This document shows positions 7,756 to 16,208 of a stretch of 27,886 bases of DNA, in pieces (the first letter of the stretch is position 1; each line of letters begins with the position of its first letter). The stretch comes from Anaerolineae bacterium (GTDB lineage Bacteria; Chloroflexota; Anaerolineae; UBA1429). The notes under the pieces are model-generated. The model was not told where the DNA came from and did no database searches. It worked only from the letters and a program-made list of their open reading frames with translations. The stretch covers positions 1-27,886 of the forward strand of contig JAFGLK010000105.1 of NCBI GenBank assembly GCA_016928125.1. Reading direction: 5' to 3'. Made by a program: the position numbers and the translations under genes.

Positions 7756-8892
7756 ATGCGCATCACCGCCATCCACACCACGGTCGTCCAGGAAAGGGCC
7801 CTCTGGGCTCGGGAAGTCGAGAGACCGGTGACATTCGGATCATCCGAGCCAAGCCCGACGCGGGTCCCCCGGCCGTCGCCCGCGCCGGGCTCCCTGCTGG
7901 TGGAAATCGAAGCGGATCGCGAGTTGGTGGGCCTCGGCCTCGGCGGTGGCGGCTGGCCGGGGGCTTATGTGATCGAGCACTACCTGGCGCCGCTCCTGCT
8001 TGGCCGCGACGCGATGGCGATTGAGGCCCTGTGGCAGGCGATGTATCACGCCACACTGCGTTATGGGCAGGCCGGCATCGTGCTGATGGCCATCAGCGGC
8101 GTGGATCTGGCGCTCTGGGATCTGAAGGGCAAGGCCCTGAACAAGCCGGTCTGGGCGCTGCTCGGCGATCGGGTCCGAGAGAGCCTGCCGATCTATGCCA
8201 CGAACCGCGATCCGCTGTGGGCGAAAGGGATCGGCTGTTTTGGCGTCAAGTTCGGCGCGCCGTATGGGCCGGCCGATGGGCGAGAGGGCCAGCGCAGGAA
8301 CGAGGCCTTTATCGCCCGAGTGCGCGAACAGGTCGGCCCCACTATGGCCCTCATGATCGACTGCGGCAGCCGCTGGGACGTGCCCTACACGATCGAGATG
8401 GCGCGCGTTCTGGCCCCCTATGACCTCTATTTCATCGAAGAGCCGGTGCCGCCGTACGATATCGAGGGCTACGCCACATTGCGACAGCGCGTCGAGACCA
8501 CGCGCATCGTGGGGGGCGAGCACACCTACACGCGCCACGCCGCGCGCCTGCTACTGGAAAGGGAGGCGGTCGACATCCTGCAGCCCGATCTCCGCTGGAC
8601 CGGCGGGCTCACGGATGTGCTGGCGATCTGCGATCTGGCCGAGGGCTATGGCATCCCGATAATGCCCCATCGAGGCGGCATGGCCCCATCGCTGCATCTG
8701 ATGATGACACGCCACAACTGTCCCCTGGCCGAGGGTATGTGCTTGTCAGAGGCGGAGGCGACCCTTTCGCTCTTTGAGGGCGAGCCGCTGCCCATAGCTG
8801 GCAAGCTGCAGCCATCTAGTGCGCCCGGATTTGGGCTGTCCCTGCGAACTGAAGCGCTGGAGAGATTGCGCTTGCCCTTTGGGCGCGGATAG
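7756..8892 (+). CDS. Enolase-superfamily sugar acid dehydratase, L-rhamnonate dehydratase-like
   Basis: A 378-residue member of the mandelate racemase/muconate lactonizing group. Metal ligands expected for the family are visible: D202 (LMIDCGSRWD), E228 (YFIEEPVPP) and E255 (VGGEHTYTRH); the catalytic pair is D278 (DILQPDLRW) and H305 (IMPHRGG). The spacing parallels that known for L-rhamnonate dehydratase (Asp226, Glu252, Glu280, Asp302, His329 in E. coli), as does the stretch KFGAPYGPADG. It would remove water from an acid sugar to a 2-keto-3-deoxy acid. The ATG is preceded by AGGAGA with 5-base spacing. It stands alone, with no aldolase or transporter adjacent, so the precise substrate (rhamnonate or a related aldonate) is uncertain. 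Confidence 0.85.
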   Translation: MRITAIHTTVVQERALWAREVERPVTFGSSEPSPTRVPRPSPAPGSLLVEIEADRELVGLGLGGGGWPGAYVIEHYLAPLLLGRDAMAIEALWQAMYHATLRYGQAGIVLMAISGVDLALWDLKGKALNKPVWALLGDRVRESLPIYATNRDPLWAKGIGCFGVKFGAPYGPADGREGQRRNEAFIARVREQVGPTMALMIDCGSRWDVPYTIEMARVLAPYDLYFIEEPVPPYDIEGYATLRQRVETTRIVGGEHTYTRHAARLLLEREAVDILQPDLRWTGGLTDVLAICDLAEGYGIPIMPHRGGMAPSLHLMMTRHNCPLAEGMCLSEAEATLSLFEGEPLPIAGKLQPSSAPGFGLSLRTEALERLRLPFGRG

Positions 8893-9044
8893 CTGACCCT
8901 CGTTTGGCCCGGCACCAAGATGGCGTTCTTCTGCCTACTGAGCGGTTGTTGTTGGCGTGTCTTTTGCATCCCCGTGTCGGTGTGGCTTTATGATGCTCGG
9001 GCTAGGGAACACGCTATGTGCTTGGCGATTTGCGGTTCGCGTGA

Positions 9045-9073
9045 TTGTCGCCCTGAATCGCCCATGCTATAAT
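9045..9073 (+). promoter_or_regulatory. Promoter for the ParB-like/Usp gene
   Basis: TTGTCG (9045-9050) and a perfect TATAAT (9068-9073) are 17 bases apart, and TGC before the -10 makes an extended -10. Transcription would begin near 9080, leaving about 28 bases of leader before the ATG at 9108. This promoter probably serves the whole rightward run of genes up to 15.3 kb. Confidence 0.65.
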
Positions 9074-9107
9074 GGCAAGTGTACGCATCAGAGAGTGATA
9101 CAGAGAA

Positions 9108-10850
9108 ATGGACAGCAGAGAGCATTACCCCATAGCCCGCGCTCGACAGGATTTCCTCAAGGCGACCAATGAAGGGCGCCTGAGGCGTCTTTGGGCTAGG
9201 TTGACGGGCAAGAACATCGACTTGATCCCGTTTGAGAAACTCAGTGAGAGTATCGGCCTTCACGGCCAGAGCTATCGCGGCCTGCGTCCGGTGCCCCTGG
9301 ACAAGATCGTGGGTAGTTTGGGGCGGAGCCAGGATTTCGACCGCGCTTTTCTGCCCACGCAAAAGCACTCGCGCGGCAAGTGGGTGAGTGTCGACTCGGC
9401 CTTTATCACAGGCGTGACCTTGCCGCCCGTGTCGTTATACAAGGTCGGCGATGCGTATTTCGTCGTAGATGGGCATCATCGCGTATCGGTGGCACGCCGC
9501 CAGGGCCAGGCCTTTATTGATGCGGAAGTCGTCGAGGTTCAGAGCCGTGTGCCGGTGAGCGCCGATCTCACCGTTGATGATTTGGACCTGGTGGCAGCGC
9601 ACCGAAGATTCCTTGAAGAAACCAAGCTTGACGAACTCCGACCCAGCTACGACCTAGAACTGACCATGCCGGGTGATTATGTCAAAATCTTGGAGCATAT
9701 CCGCGTCCATAGGTATTTTGTGGGACGTGATGAGGGCGTCGATCTAGCGTGGGAAGAGGCCGTCGCCCGCTGGTACGACAATGTCTATCTTCCCGTCTAT
9801 CGGACAATCATGGAAGATGACTTGCTCAAGGATTTTCCAGGCCACACGGCTGGCGACCTCTATCTGTGGATCGTTGAGCACGCCTATTACCTATCTCAGG
9901 AGATCGGCCAGACGATTCCGGTGTGGCAGGCCGCCAAAGACTATGTGAAGCGCTTTGGCAGGCAACCAAATCGCCTGTGGAGTCGCATTCGACGTCGCCT
10001 GGTGGATATCCTTATTCCCGATGGACTTGCTCCTGGCCCCCCGGCTGGCACTTGGCGCGAAGAGCGGGTCGAGTTTCGCGAACAGGAGCAACTCTTCAGA
10101 GACATTCTGGTCACCGTTGCTGGGACGGAGACGGGCTGGTTGGCCCTTGACCAGGCCGCAGAGATCGCACGGCTTGAGGATAGCATTCTGCGCGGGTTAC
10201 ACGTGGCTCCTTCTCGGGGAGAAGAGGACGTGGCTCGTAGTCGCGAGATCCTCGACGAATTCATGCGGCGCTGTCAGAGCCTGGGCGTCAGAGCGACATC
10301 CAGTATCGCTTACGGTGATGTGGCCGACGAGATTATCGAGAGGGCACGTTGGGCCGACTTGGTGGTCATCAACCAACGACGCATCCACGGGCAGTGGGCT
10401 GAGCGTCCGCTGGGGACGATCTTTCAGAACGTAGCGGCCCAGGCCGCTCGCCCCATTCTGGCCGTGCCGGGCACCAGATCCACACCCCTGAAGCGGGCCG
10501 TCTTGGCCTACGATGGAAGCCCCAAGGCCCGCGAGGCCCTGTTTGTGTTTCGCCATGTGCTCACGCAGTGGGGCGTAGAGGGCCTGATCTTGAGTGTGGA
10601 GAGCTCCGAGAGCGATCGAGAGATGCTCGACGCCGCCTGGCAATACGTGCAAGCCGATGGAGTCACCGTGAGGACGCGTTATGAGACAGGCGCGCCTGTG
10701 GACGTGATCCTCAAGGTGATGGGGGAGGAGGACGCCAATCTTCTGCTTATGGGCGGCTCGGGGCATCAGCCTCTGCTCAGGGCCTTCCTGGGGAGCAGCG
10801 TGGATGGCGTGCTGCGTGTGGCCTGGTTCCCTATGTTGATCTGCCGTTAG
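9108..10850 (+). CDS. ParB-like N-terminal domain fused to tandem universal stress protein domains
   Basis: A 580-residue protein of three parts. Residues ~60-147 form a ParB/sulfiredoxin-like domain with VVDGHHRVSVARRQG (120-134), the nucleotide-contacting GxxRxxA-type motif. Residues ~150-320 are a mostly helical linker containing WYDNVYLPVYRTIMEDDL. Residues ~335-580 are two Usp domains; the second ends with MGGSG...LGSS, which fits the ATP-binding pattern G-x2-G-x9-GS (G549, G552, G562-S563), while the first has a degenerate loop. Usp proteins bind nucleotides and act in stress survival; the role of the fusion is not established. There is no signal peptide. The ribosome binding site is weak (AGAGAGTGATACAGAG). 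The secreted peptidase gene follows 29 bases downstream. Confidence 0.85.
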   Translation: MDSREHYPIARARQDFLKATNEGRLRRLWARLTGKNIDLIPFEKLSESIGLHGQSYRGLRPVPLDKIVGSLGRSQDFDRAFLPTQKHSRGKWVSVDSAFITGVTLPPVSLYKVGDAYFVVDGHHRVSVARRQGQAFIDAEVVEVQSRVPVSADLTVDDLDLVAAHRRFLEETKLDELRPSYDLELTMPGDYVKILEHIRVHRYFVGRDEGVDLAWEEAVARWYDNVYLPVYRTIMEDDLLKDFPGHTAGDLYLWIVEHAYYLSQEIGQTIPVWQAAKDYVKRFGRQPNRLWSRIRRRLVDILIPDGLAPGPPAGTWREERVEFREQEQLFRDILVTVAGTETGWLALDQAAEIARLEDSILRGLHVAPSRGEEDVARSREILDEFMRRCQSLGVRATSSIAYGDVADEIIERARWADLVVINQRRIHGQWAERPLGTIFQNVAAQAARPILAVPGTRSTPLKRAVLAYDGSPKAREALFVFRHVLTQWGVEGLILSVESSESDREMLDAAWQYVQADGVTVRTRYETGAPVDVILKVMGEEDANLLLMGGSGHQPLLRAFLGSSVDGVLRVAWFPMLICR

Positions 10851-10879
10851 GAGACGTAGATTTTTCCCATGAGGTCGGC

Positions 10880-12460
10880 ATGCGCAGGATCTGGTTGCTC
10901 AGCGCGATCCTGAGTCTCACGCTGCTAGGCCAAGGCATCTGGCCCGTCAGGGCCGACGGGCCAGACTATGCCGTGCCCGGTCGCCTCGCGCTGCCTTGGG
11001 CCTGTGGCGAAGGCCAGCGCATCTCATGGGGTCCAGTTGAGCATTGGGAGCATGGCAAGGCACGGGGCATCGCCTTTGACTTTGCCATCGATGAGGGAAC
11101 ACCGCTGTATGCTCCCTGCAATGGCGTGGCCTATTTTCTCTTGGATGAGCGACCTTTTGAGACCAACTTTGGCCACTATATCGAAGTGGCCAGTGAGGAC
11201 GGCAACTGGCTTGTTCGCCTGGCCCACCTTAGCGATGTTCAGTCGGGAGAGCGGCCTGTCCAGGCCGGAGAGCTGATCGGCTACGCGGGCAGCTCCGGGG
11301 TGAGCGTGCCCCATCTGCATCTCGAACTCCTCGTGCGACAGGGTAACGAATGGGTACGCCCCGATATGGCCAAACTGGAGCGCTTCTTTGGATGGCCCCT
11401 GACGGACTTTGTCGAGGGCGCGATCATCACCAATGATGGCTGCGAAGCTGAAGCAGCCCTGGGTGGTCCGGTCACATCGGTTCGGCAGAGCCCTACGCTG
11501 GGCGAGATCGCTCAGCTTTCGATCCCGTTTCGCAATGAAGGCTTGGAGCCGTTGCAGCTTGACGCGTTACAGCTCTTTCTTCTGCATTCCAGCGGGACGG
11601 CCCTGGTGCTCGATGCCCGTGGCGCGTGGAGCTTGGACGCCAAATCGGGTATGGAGATTGTGGTCTCTGGTCGCCCAAGTCTGGCTGGTCAGTGGGAGAT
11701 TTCGCACTTGATCTATATGGTGGAAGGCGCGAGTCATCGCCTAGACACGACCGGTGAGCTCATCGTCGAGCCTCTTCCCCTAACCGTCTCCGAGATTAGC
11801 ATGGCGAACCGCGCCCTGGATGTTGGCGATTCGATTGCTTTTGAGATCGCGCTGCGAAATGATGGAGAGCATGAGATCGTCTTTGACGATCTCATCATGC
11901 GCGGCACCCGGCCCGATGAGACGCTCTGGCACGCCTCATATGGGCAGCCAGGGAGGGTCTCGGCTCAGGATGCGGCCCTCTTTCCGCTCACCAGCACCAC
12001 GGTGCCACAGAACGTGGGCCTGTGGCACACGCTCCAGCTGGGCCTGCTTGTGGGCAAGCAGATGCTATGGTTCGATCAGCTCGATGGCTCATTTACCGTA
12101 TCGGGTCCAGAGTTGCGCGTCGATCGGGCCGAGGTGTATCCATCAGGTCGCTCTCTAACCGTGGTGCTGAGCCTCACGAATGGTGGCACTCGCGTGGCCA
12201 TGCCGGACGCAGTTGAGGTATGGGGCTGGAAACCGGACGGGAGTACACCCCTGGCCGCGAGTCAATCGCGCCTGGCTCCTCTTGGGCCAGGAGCTACGGC
12301 CATCATTCTACTCACTGTACCAGTGGATCAGGTGCAAGGTCAGTGGCGCCTTGTGGAAGCGGGCCACTGGACCGCGGGTGCCTATTATCGTATGCCTTTG
12401 CCCTATCAGCCGGGCGTCTCGGTGCTCCCGCAGGGGCTGGCTACGCCCTCCAGTCCATGA
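10880..12460 (+). CDS. Secreted M23-family (LytM-like) metallopeptidase with C-terminal beta-domains
   Basis: A 526-residue protein. Residues 1-25 are a signal peptide (MRR, then a hydrophobic run ending near VRA-DG). Residues ~45-160 are an M23 domain: H58 and D67 in EHGKARGIAFDFAI, H116 in RLAHLSDV and H145/H147 in PHLHLE are the expected zinc site, with a longer His-to-Asp spacing than the classic HxxxD. From ~185 to 510 there appear to be three beta-rich, CARDB/Ig-like repeats (phrases such as LSIPFRNEGLEPL, FEIALRNDGEHEI and VVLSLTNGGTRVA), typical of extracellular binding modules. It probably trims or binds cell-envelope polymer. GAGG lies 5 bases before the ATG. Its stop overlaps the next gene's start (ATGA). 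Confidence 0.85.
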   Translation: MRRIWLLSAILSLTLLGQGIWPVRADGPDYAVPGRLALPWACGEGQRISWGPVEHWEHGKARGIAFDFAIDEGTPLYAPCNGVAYFLLDERPFETNFGHYIEVASEDGNWLVRLAHLSDVQSGERPVQAGELIGYAGSSGVSVPHLHLELLVRQGNEWVRPDMAKLERFFGWPLTDFVEGAIITNDGCEAEAALGGPVTSVRQSPTLGEIAQLSIPFRNEGLEPLQLDALQLFLLHSSGTALVLDARGAWSLDAKSGMEIVVSGRPSLAGQWEISHLIYMVEGASHRLDTTGELIVEPLPLTVSEISMANRALDVGDSIAFEIALRNDGEHEIVFDDLIMRGTRPDETLWHASYGQPGRVSAQDAALFPLTSTTVPQNVGLWHTLQLGLLVGKQMLWFDQLDGSFTVSGPELRVDRAEVYPSGRSLTVVLSLTNGGTRVAMPDAVEVWGWKPDGSTPLAASQSRLAPLGPGATAIILLTVPVDQVQGQWRLVEAGHWTAGAYYRMPLPYQPGVSVLPQGLATPSSP

Positions 12461-13050
12461 GCGTCTTCGACCGCCTTTCGTGGCGCTATGATTTGGGCAT
12501 GCTCCCGTTGGAATGGCTCATCTTGCGCCGACTCCGGCGTCGCCTCTACCCCTACGCCCATGGACGCGTTTTGGAGCTTGGCGTGGGCACGGGCGTGAAT
12601 CTACCGCTGTATGAACCTGCCGCCGAGATTGTGGCGGTCGACCTGAGCAAAGCCATGCTCGATCGGGCGCAGACCCGACCGACGCGAGCGCGCGTTCAGT
12701 ACGCCCAAGCAGATATCGAGCACCTTCCCTTCATAGACAATGCATTCGGCCAGGTGTTTACCTCCTTGCTCTTCTGTAGCGTAGAGAATCCGGATCGAGG
12801 ACTGGCCGAGATCCGCCGGATTCTGCGCCCCGGCGGTTGGCTGATTATGCTGGAGCATGTCCGTGGGGAACGGCGACTGCTACGGAGGATAACCGACGGT
12901 CTCGATCGCCCCTGGCATCGTCTCAACGGAAGCTGTCACCTCAACCGCGATACGGCTTCAAGCGTGCGAGAGAGCGGCTTTCGGCTGATCTGCTCAAACC
13001 GACATGGGTTGGGGCTCTTTCAGATCATTCTCGCACGCAGCGTAGCCTGA
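12457..13050 (+). CDS. Class I SAM-dependent methyltransferase (UbiE-like)
   Basis: A 197-residue protein with the SAM-binding motif LELGVGTGVNLP (39-50), an acidic residue after strand 2 (VAVDLSKAML), then FTSLLFCSVENP and LRPGGWLIMLEHV, which are the usual later motifs of methyltransferase_11-type enzymes. The small-molecule or lipid substrate is not deducible. The start at 12457 is supported by the ATGA overlap with the preceding peptidase gene and by the natural N-terminus MSVFDRLSWRYD; a longer open frame upstream runs through the peptidase gene and is not convincing. Translational coupling to the peptidase is likely. Confidence 0.85.
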   Translation: MSVFDRLSWRYDLGMLPLEWLILRRLRRRLYPYAHGRVLELGVGTGVNLPLYEPAAEIVAVDLSKAMLDRAQTRPTRARVQYAQADIEHLPFIDNAFGQVFTSLLFCSVENPDRGLAEIRRILRPGGWLIMLEHVRGERRLLRRITDGLDRPWHRLNGSCHLNRDTASSVRESGFRLICSNRHGLGLFQIILARSVA

Positions 13051-13157
13051 ATGCAGAGCCCACGAGGCGCCGCTAGCGCCGCTCCGGGTTGGCAACGATA
13101 GGCCCGGTGCTCCACCGCTGCCCAACGGGTGGTCTCGCTCGCACTGGGAGTAGCTGC

Positions 13158-15293
13158 ATGCATCAGAAACTGAGTGCACGCCTTCAGGGCCTCAGAGGCC
13201 TTGTGCGCGAGGCCCTGAAGGGTGGCCCGGAACGACCCCTAGCGAGCGCGCTCCTCATTCCAGTCGCTGTTATCCTGACAGTTGCTGCGCAGCGTATGGC
13301 CGATCAGCGCGTGCACCTGCATCTGGCGTTGGCGGCCTTCCTCCTCGGGGCATTCATCTATGCGCTCATGATGCGAAGGCACATCCGCGAGGCCGCTTCT
13401 CATCATGCCAGCCCTCCGCTGACCATCAGCGGCGATCTGGCGCTCTGGAGTCTGACATTTGCTGGTTTGGGTTGGCTGGGGTTGGGCGGCAATCGCTTCA
13501 CACTACATGGAGTGATCGGTTGGGTCGGCAGTGTGGTGCTGATGTCGTTCGCTCTACGCAGCCGCCGTAGCCCTCCGTCAGATAGAGACGAGCGCTCTAT
13601 CGCGTGGGGCAATGGATCGCTACGCATCGCTTGGCCAGAGGTGGGATTGATCGCAGCCATCGTTGTGGGCACGGCGTGGCGCCTCTACCAATTGCGCCAA
13701 CTCCCAGCCGATCTGGGTTGGGATCTACCCTGCAACTACACCGACGGGGAACGGATTCTCAGGGCCGAGCACCTGATCTTTTTTCCAGACAACTATGGCC
13801 GCGAAGGCATGTTCTTCTATCTCATAGCCGGCGTGGCGCGGGCGATCGGGTTGAGCCCCTACAGCATTCGCATCACCTCTGCCTTGGTGGGCGTCGCAGC
13901 TATCCCGGCCATCTATATGCTGGCCAGGGAGTGCTTCGACCGGGAGACAGCCAGCTACGCCGCTTGGCTGCTAGCAGCCAACAGATGGCACCTGACACTG
14001 ACCCGTTCGGGATACCGGGTGAGCTTGATGCCTCTCTTTTGCATCCTCACGCTCTACGGGGCGGCCCGGGCCTTGCGCCGAGGGCAAGCGCGCGATTGGG
14101 CCATCACGGGGATCGCCCTGGGCCTGGGCCTGTGGACCTATAAGGCCTTTGCCTTTGTTATCGTCATGTTGGTCGGCGGCGTGCTGTTCCATGTCATCGC
14201 CACACCACGGCCGACGCCTGAGCGTACGGCCGAGTCCACTGTATCGTTGTCCTGGCAGGCACATCGCTTCCCTCGGCTGATTGGCCTGGGGCTGGCGCTC
14301 CTGGTAGCCCTCACGGCGGCCTTGCCCATGATCCGCTTTGCCACCGAGTTCCCCGAAACCTACCTGGCGCGCGAGTCTCTGGGCTCCGATCTCGTCGCGG
14401 AATCCATCGAGCGAGCGGGCATCACACGCGCCCAGCTATACACACGCAACATCCTCACCAGCGCGCTCATGTTCAACTATCGGGGGGATGGCAATAACCG
14501 CTTTGGCGTGCCTTTTCAACGGCACCTGGGATTTGTGAGTGGTGTGTTGTTCGTCTGGGGCCTGGCACTGGCTCTAGGGCGCCTGCGCAAGGGCGGCAAT
14601 GCGTTGCTCTGCATCGCCCTCATGACTCTGACGGCCCCCATGACCCTAAGCATGCTGGCAGGCGAGGCGCCGAATTGCTTTCGCGCATCAGGGGTGATCG
14701 GCCCGGCGCTGGTGCTGGCGGCCATGGCGCTGAGATCATGGCGCGAATACCTCACCAGCATGGTAGGGGAGAGGAGACAGCATCATCTCGCGCTATCGAT
14801 AGGCGCCGGCCTTGGCGAGGCGATGCATACGCGCGCCCTGGAGATGCGACTCAATCCATTCCTCCTGGCGGCTTGGCTGACGGCGGTGCCGCTGGCTCTC
14901 GAGTTACGCGAGACCTCGCGGGCCTACTTTGTGGCGTTTCGCCAAGTTGCTCCTCGGATCGCAAACTACTCTGTGGCGCTTGCGCTGGCCAAGCATATCA
15001 TCGCCTTTGAGGAAGGGCCAGGTTGCATCAAGAGCTGGCCCCATTGGTATGATGGCCACGCCGTGCAGGCCCATCTTGGCGCTGTGGGACGAACGTGGGG
15101 TGGGGAATTCCACGAGATGAGCCCCGATCAGGCCCCGCTGAAGGGCTTTCGAGGCAAGATGCTCGTCCTCATACACCCCGAAGATCGTGAGACGCTCGAG
15201 ATGCTGAAACGGTCGTTCCAGCGCTGGACCGTGACCCAGGAGCGATATCCGAGCGGTGAGCTCTCGCTGCTGGCCTTTTACGGAGAGAGATAG
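13158..15293 (+). CDS. GT39-like integral-membrane glycosyltransferase
   Basis: A 711-residue multi-pass membrane protein with about ten or more hydrophobic segments. The first extracytoplasmic loop has the acidic patch ADLGWDLPCNYTDGE, as expected in GT-C glycosyltransferases (GT39/ArnT/PMT-like) that use polyprenyl-phosphate sugars. FFPDNYGREGMFFYL and a typical short soluble tail support this. It probably transfers a sugar to an envelope lipid or protein outside the membrane. ATG 13158 was chosen for its GGGAG 7 bases upstream; an in-frame TTG at 13089 would add 23 residues with no clear ribosome site. A 13-bp perfect inverted repeat lies at codons 8-22. It ends 12 bases from the convergent zinc-ribbon gene, with no terminator seen. 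Confidence 0.85.
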   Translation: MHQKLSARLQGLRGLVREALKGGPERPLASALLIPVAVILTVAAQRMADQRVHLHLALAAFLLGAFIYALMMRRHIREAASHHASPPLTISGDLALWSLTFAGLGWLGLGGNRFTLHGVIGWVGSVVLMSFALRSRRSPPSDRDERSIAWGNGSLRIAWPEVGLIAAIVVGTAWRLYQLRQLPADLGWDLPCNYTDGERILRAEHLIFFPDNYGREGMFFYLIAGVARAIGLSPYSIRITSALVGVAAIPAIYMLARECFDRETASYAAWLLAANRWHLTLTRSGYRVSLMPLFCILTLYGAARALRRGQARDWAITGIALGLGLWTYKAFAFVIVMLVGGVLFHVIATPRPTPERTAESTVSLSWQAHRFPRLIGLGLALLVALTAALPMIRFATEFPETYLARESLGSDLVAESIERAGITRAQLYTRNILTSALMFNYRGDGNNRFGVPFQRHLGFVSGVLFVWGLALALGRLRKGGNALLCIALMTLTAPMTLSMLAGEAPNCFRASGVIGPALVLAAMALRSWREYLTSMVGERRQHHLALSIGAGLGEAMHTRALEMRLNPFLLAAWLTAVPLALELRETSRAYFVAFRQVAPRIANYSVALALAKHIIAFEEGPGCIKSWPHWYDGHAVQAHLGAVGRTWGGEFHEMSPDQAPLKGFRGKMLVLIHPEDRETLEMLKRSFQRWTVTQERYPSGELSLLAFYGER
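13181..13221 (+). repeat. 13-bp inverted repeat inside the 5' end of the glycosyltransferase gene
   Basis: CCTTCAGGGCCTC (13181-13193) is repeated as its exact complement at 13209-13221 around a 15-base loop. The start codon is 23 bases upstream. In RNA this gives a stable GC-rich stem within the region first covered by a translating ribosome, and it could attenuate transcription or slow translation. Confidence 0.5.
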
Positions 15294-15305
15294 AGAGAAC
15301 GCAAT

Positions 15306-15920
15306 TCAGAGAATCACGGCCGGCCCCACGTGCTCTTCGATCAACTGCACGAGCCAGGGCATCTCGTCGATCGTGCCCGGTTCGAGACGCATGGAGCGCT
15401 CAGAACTCCGCTGATCCGATGGGCCGACCAACTCATAGACGAAAGGCATGCGATCCCAGAGGCGTTCGTTATCTTTGAAGAGCCGGCCCAGAACAGCAAC
15501 ACGCCCCAACTGCGTTGCATGCAGAGGGATGCTTTGGCGACGGAACTCGCGCACATCGGCCCAGAGGAGACGTTCATCACCCCAGTGCGAGCGTCGCGCG
15601 ATAAATACGTCCGTTACGACGATCTCTTCCTCCCTAAGCAGGGCCCAATAGTAGAGCCCCGCGCCCAGAGGGGCCACACAGATCGCCAGATAGATCCACA
15701 GTCTCCCAGACTGCCATAAGAAGGCAAGACGCTCTCCCAGGCGCAGATCAGGGCGCGTCAGAAGGATGAGCAGGAGCAAGAGTGCGAGGGCTACCCCCGT
15801 GAGTACACGCAGATAGCGGTCTCCTTGCCCTTCAAAGCTCTCGCGCTCCGGGATGGGTTGACCACATTGAGGGCAGGCGCTGCCCCCCGGTGCCGAGAGT
15901 TTACAGTCAGGACACAGCAT
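15306..15920 (-). CDS. Zinc-ribbon membrane protein, function unknown
   Basis: A 204-residue protein. It starts with a zinc ribbon (MLCPDCKLSAPGGSACPQCG: CPxC, then CPxC), followed by two transmembrane segments (LRVLTGVALALLLLLILLT and LWIYLAICVAPLGAGLYYWALL) and a C-terminal domain of about 115 residues with IVVTDVFIARRSHWGDERLLW, which looks like a PH-like bacterial membrane-associated fold. I do not recognise a named family. ATG 15920 follows GGGGCGGAG; the frame extends 9 codons further without support. A good promoter lies upstream, divergent from that of galT. Confidence 0.75.
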   Translation of the reverse strand: MLCPDCKLSAPGGSACPQCGQPIPERESFEGQGDRYLRVLTGVALALLLLLILLTRPDLRLGERLAFLWQSGRLWIYLAICVAPLGAGLYYWALLREEEIVVTDVFIARRSHWGDERLLWADVREFRRQSIPLHATQLGRVAVLGRLFKDNERLWDRMPFVYELVGPSDQRSSERSMRLEPGTIDEMPWLVQLIEEHVGPAVIL

Positions 15921-15976
15921 CTCCGCCCCATATCGAACGCCGCACACTACCGATTTCCCACGCGCGTTGCATGATC

Positions 15977-16005
15977 AGTGTAGTGAGGCTTGACCGGTGC
16001 GTCAA
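15977..16005 (-). promoter_or_regulatory. Promoter for the zinc-ribbon membrane protein gene
   Basis: On the minus strand, TTGACG (16000-16005) and TACACT (15977-15982) are separated by 17 bases, giving a leader of about 50 bases. The -35 box forms one arm of the inverted repeat TTGAC-N6-GTCAA (15990-16005), which could be an operator. Confidence 0.55.
15990..16005. promoter_or_regulatory. Inverted repeat TTGAC-N6-GTCAA at the -35 box
   Basis: Two 5-base arms (15990-15994 and 16001-16005) overlap the -35 element and part of the spacer of the leftward promoter. The arms are short, so chance is possible. Confidence 0.3.
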
Positions 16006-16050
16006 ACTTCTGCGCTGGCCGAGAACCAAACGATTTCAGCGTGATCGGTT

Positions 16051-16079
16051 TTGACAGATAGGAAGGCATTTCCTATGCT
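16051..16079 (+). promoter_or_regulatory. galT: Promoter for galT
   Basis: A perfect TTGACA (16051-16056) lies 17 bases before TATGCT (16074-16079). The transcript would have a leader of about 120 bases before the galT ATG. The spacer and the start of the -10 are occupied by a 7-bp-arm inverted repeat (16058-16076). Confidence 0.65.
16058..16076. promoter_or_regulatory. Inverted repeat ATAGGAA-N5-TTCCTAT in the galT promoter (candidate operator)
   Basis: Perfect 7-base arms (16058-16064 and 16070-16076) around GGCAT fill the gap between the -35 and -10 boxes and extend into the -10. A protein bound here would block polymerase, so galT is probably repressed under some condition. The regulator is not in the window. 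Confidence 0.5.
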
Positions 16080-16208
16080 ATATCGAGCTTTGGAAGATCG
16101 GCACACGTCATCGCTGAGCACTGGGCTGAGCCATCGACTCACAGGCTTCTGGCATCGCAGTGGGCGCTGAGGCATGAGCTGACAGACTGAAGACTCGAAA
16201 GGAGCCTA

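Noticed and set aside
12220..12456. An upstream extension of the methyltransferase
   Set aside because: It lies in another frame of the peptidase gene, and the ATGA overlap marks the true start.
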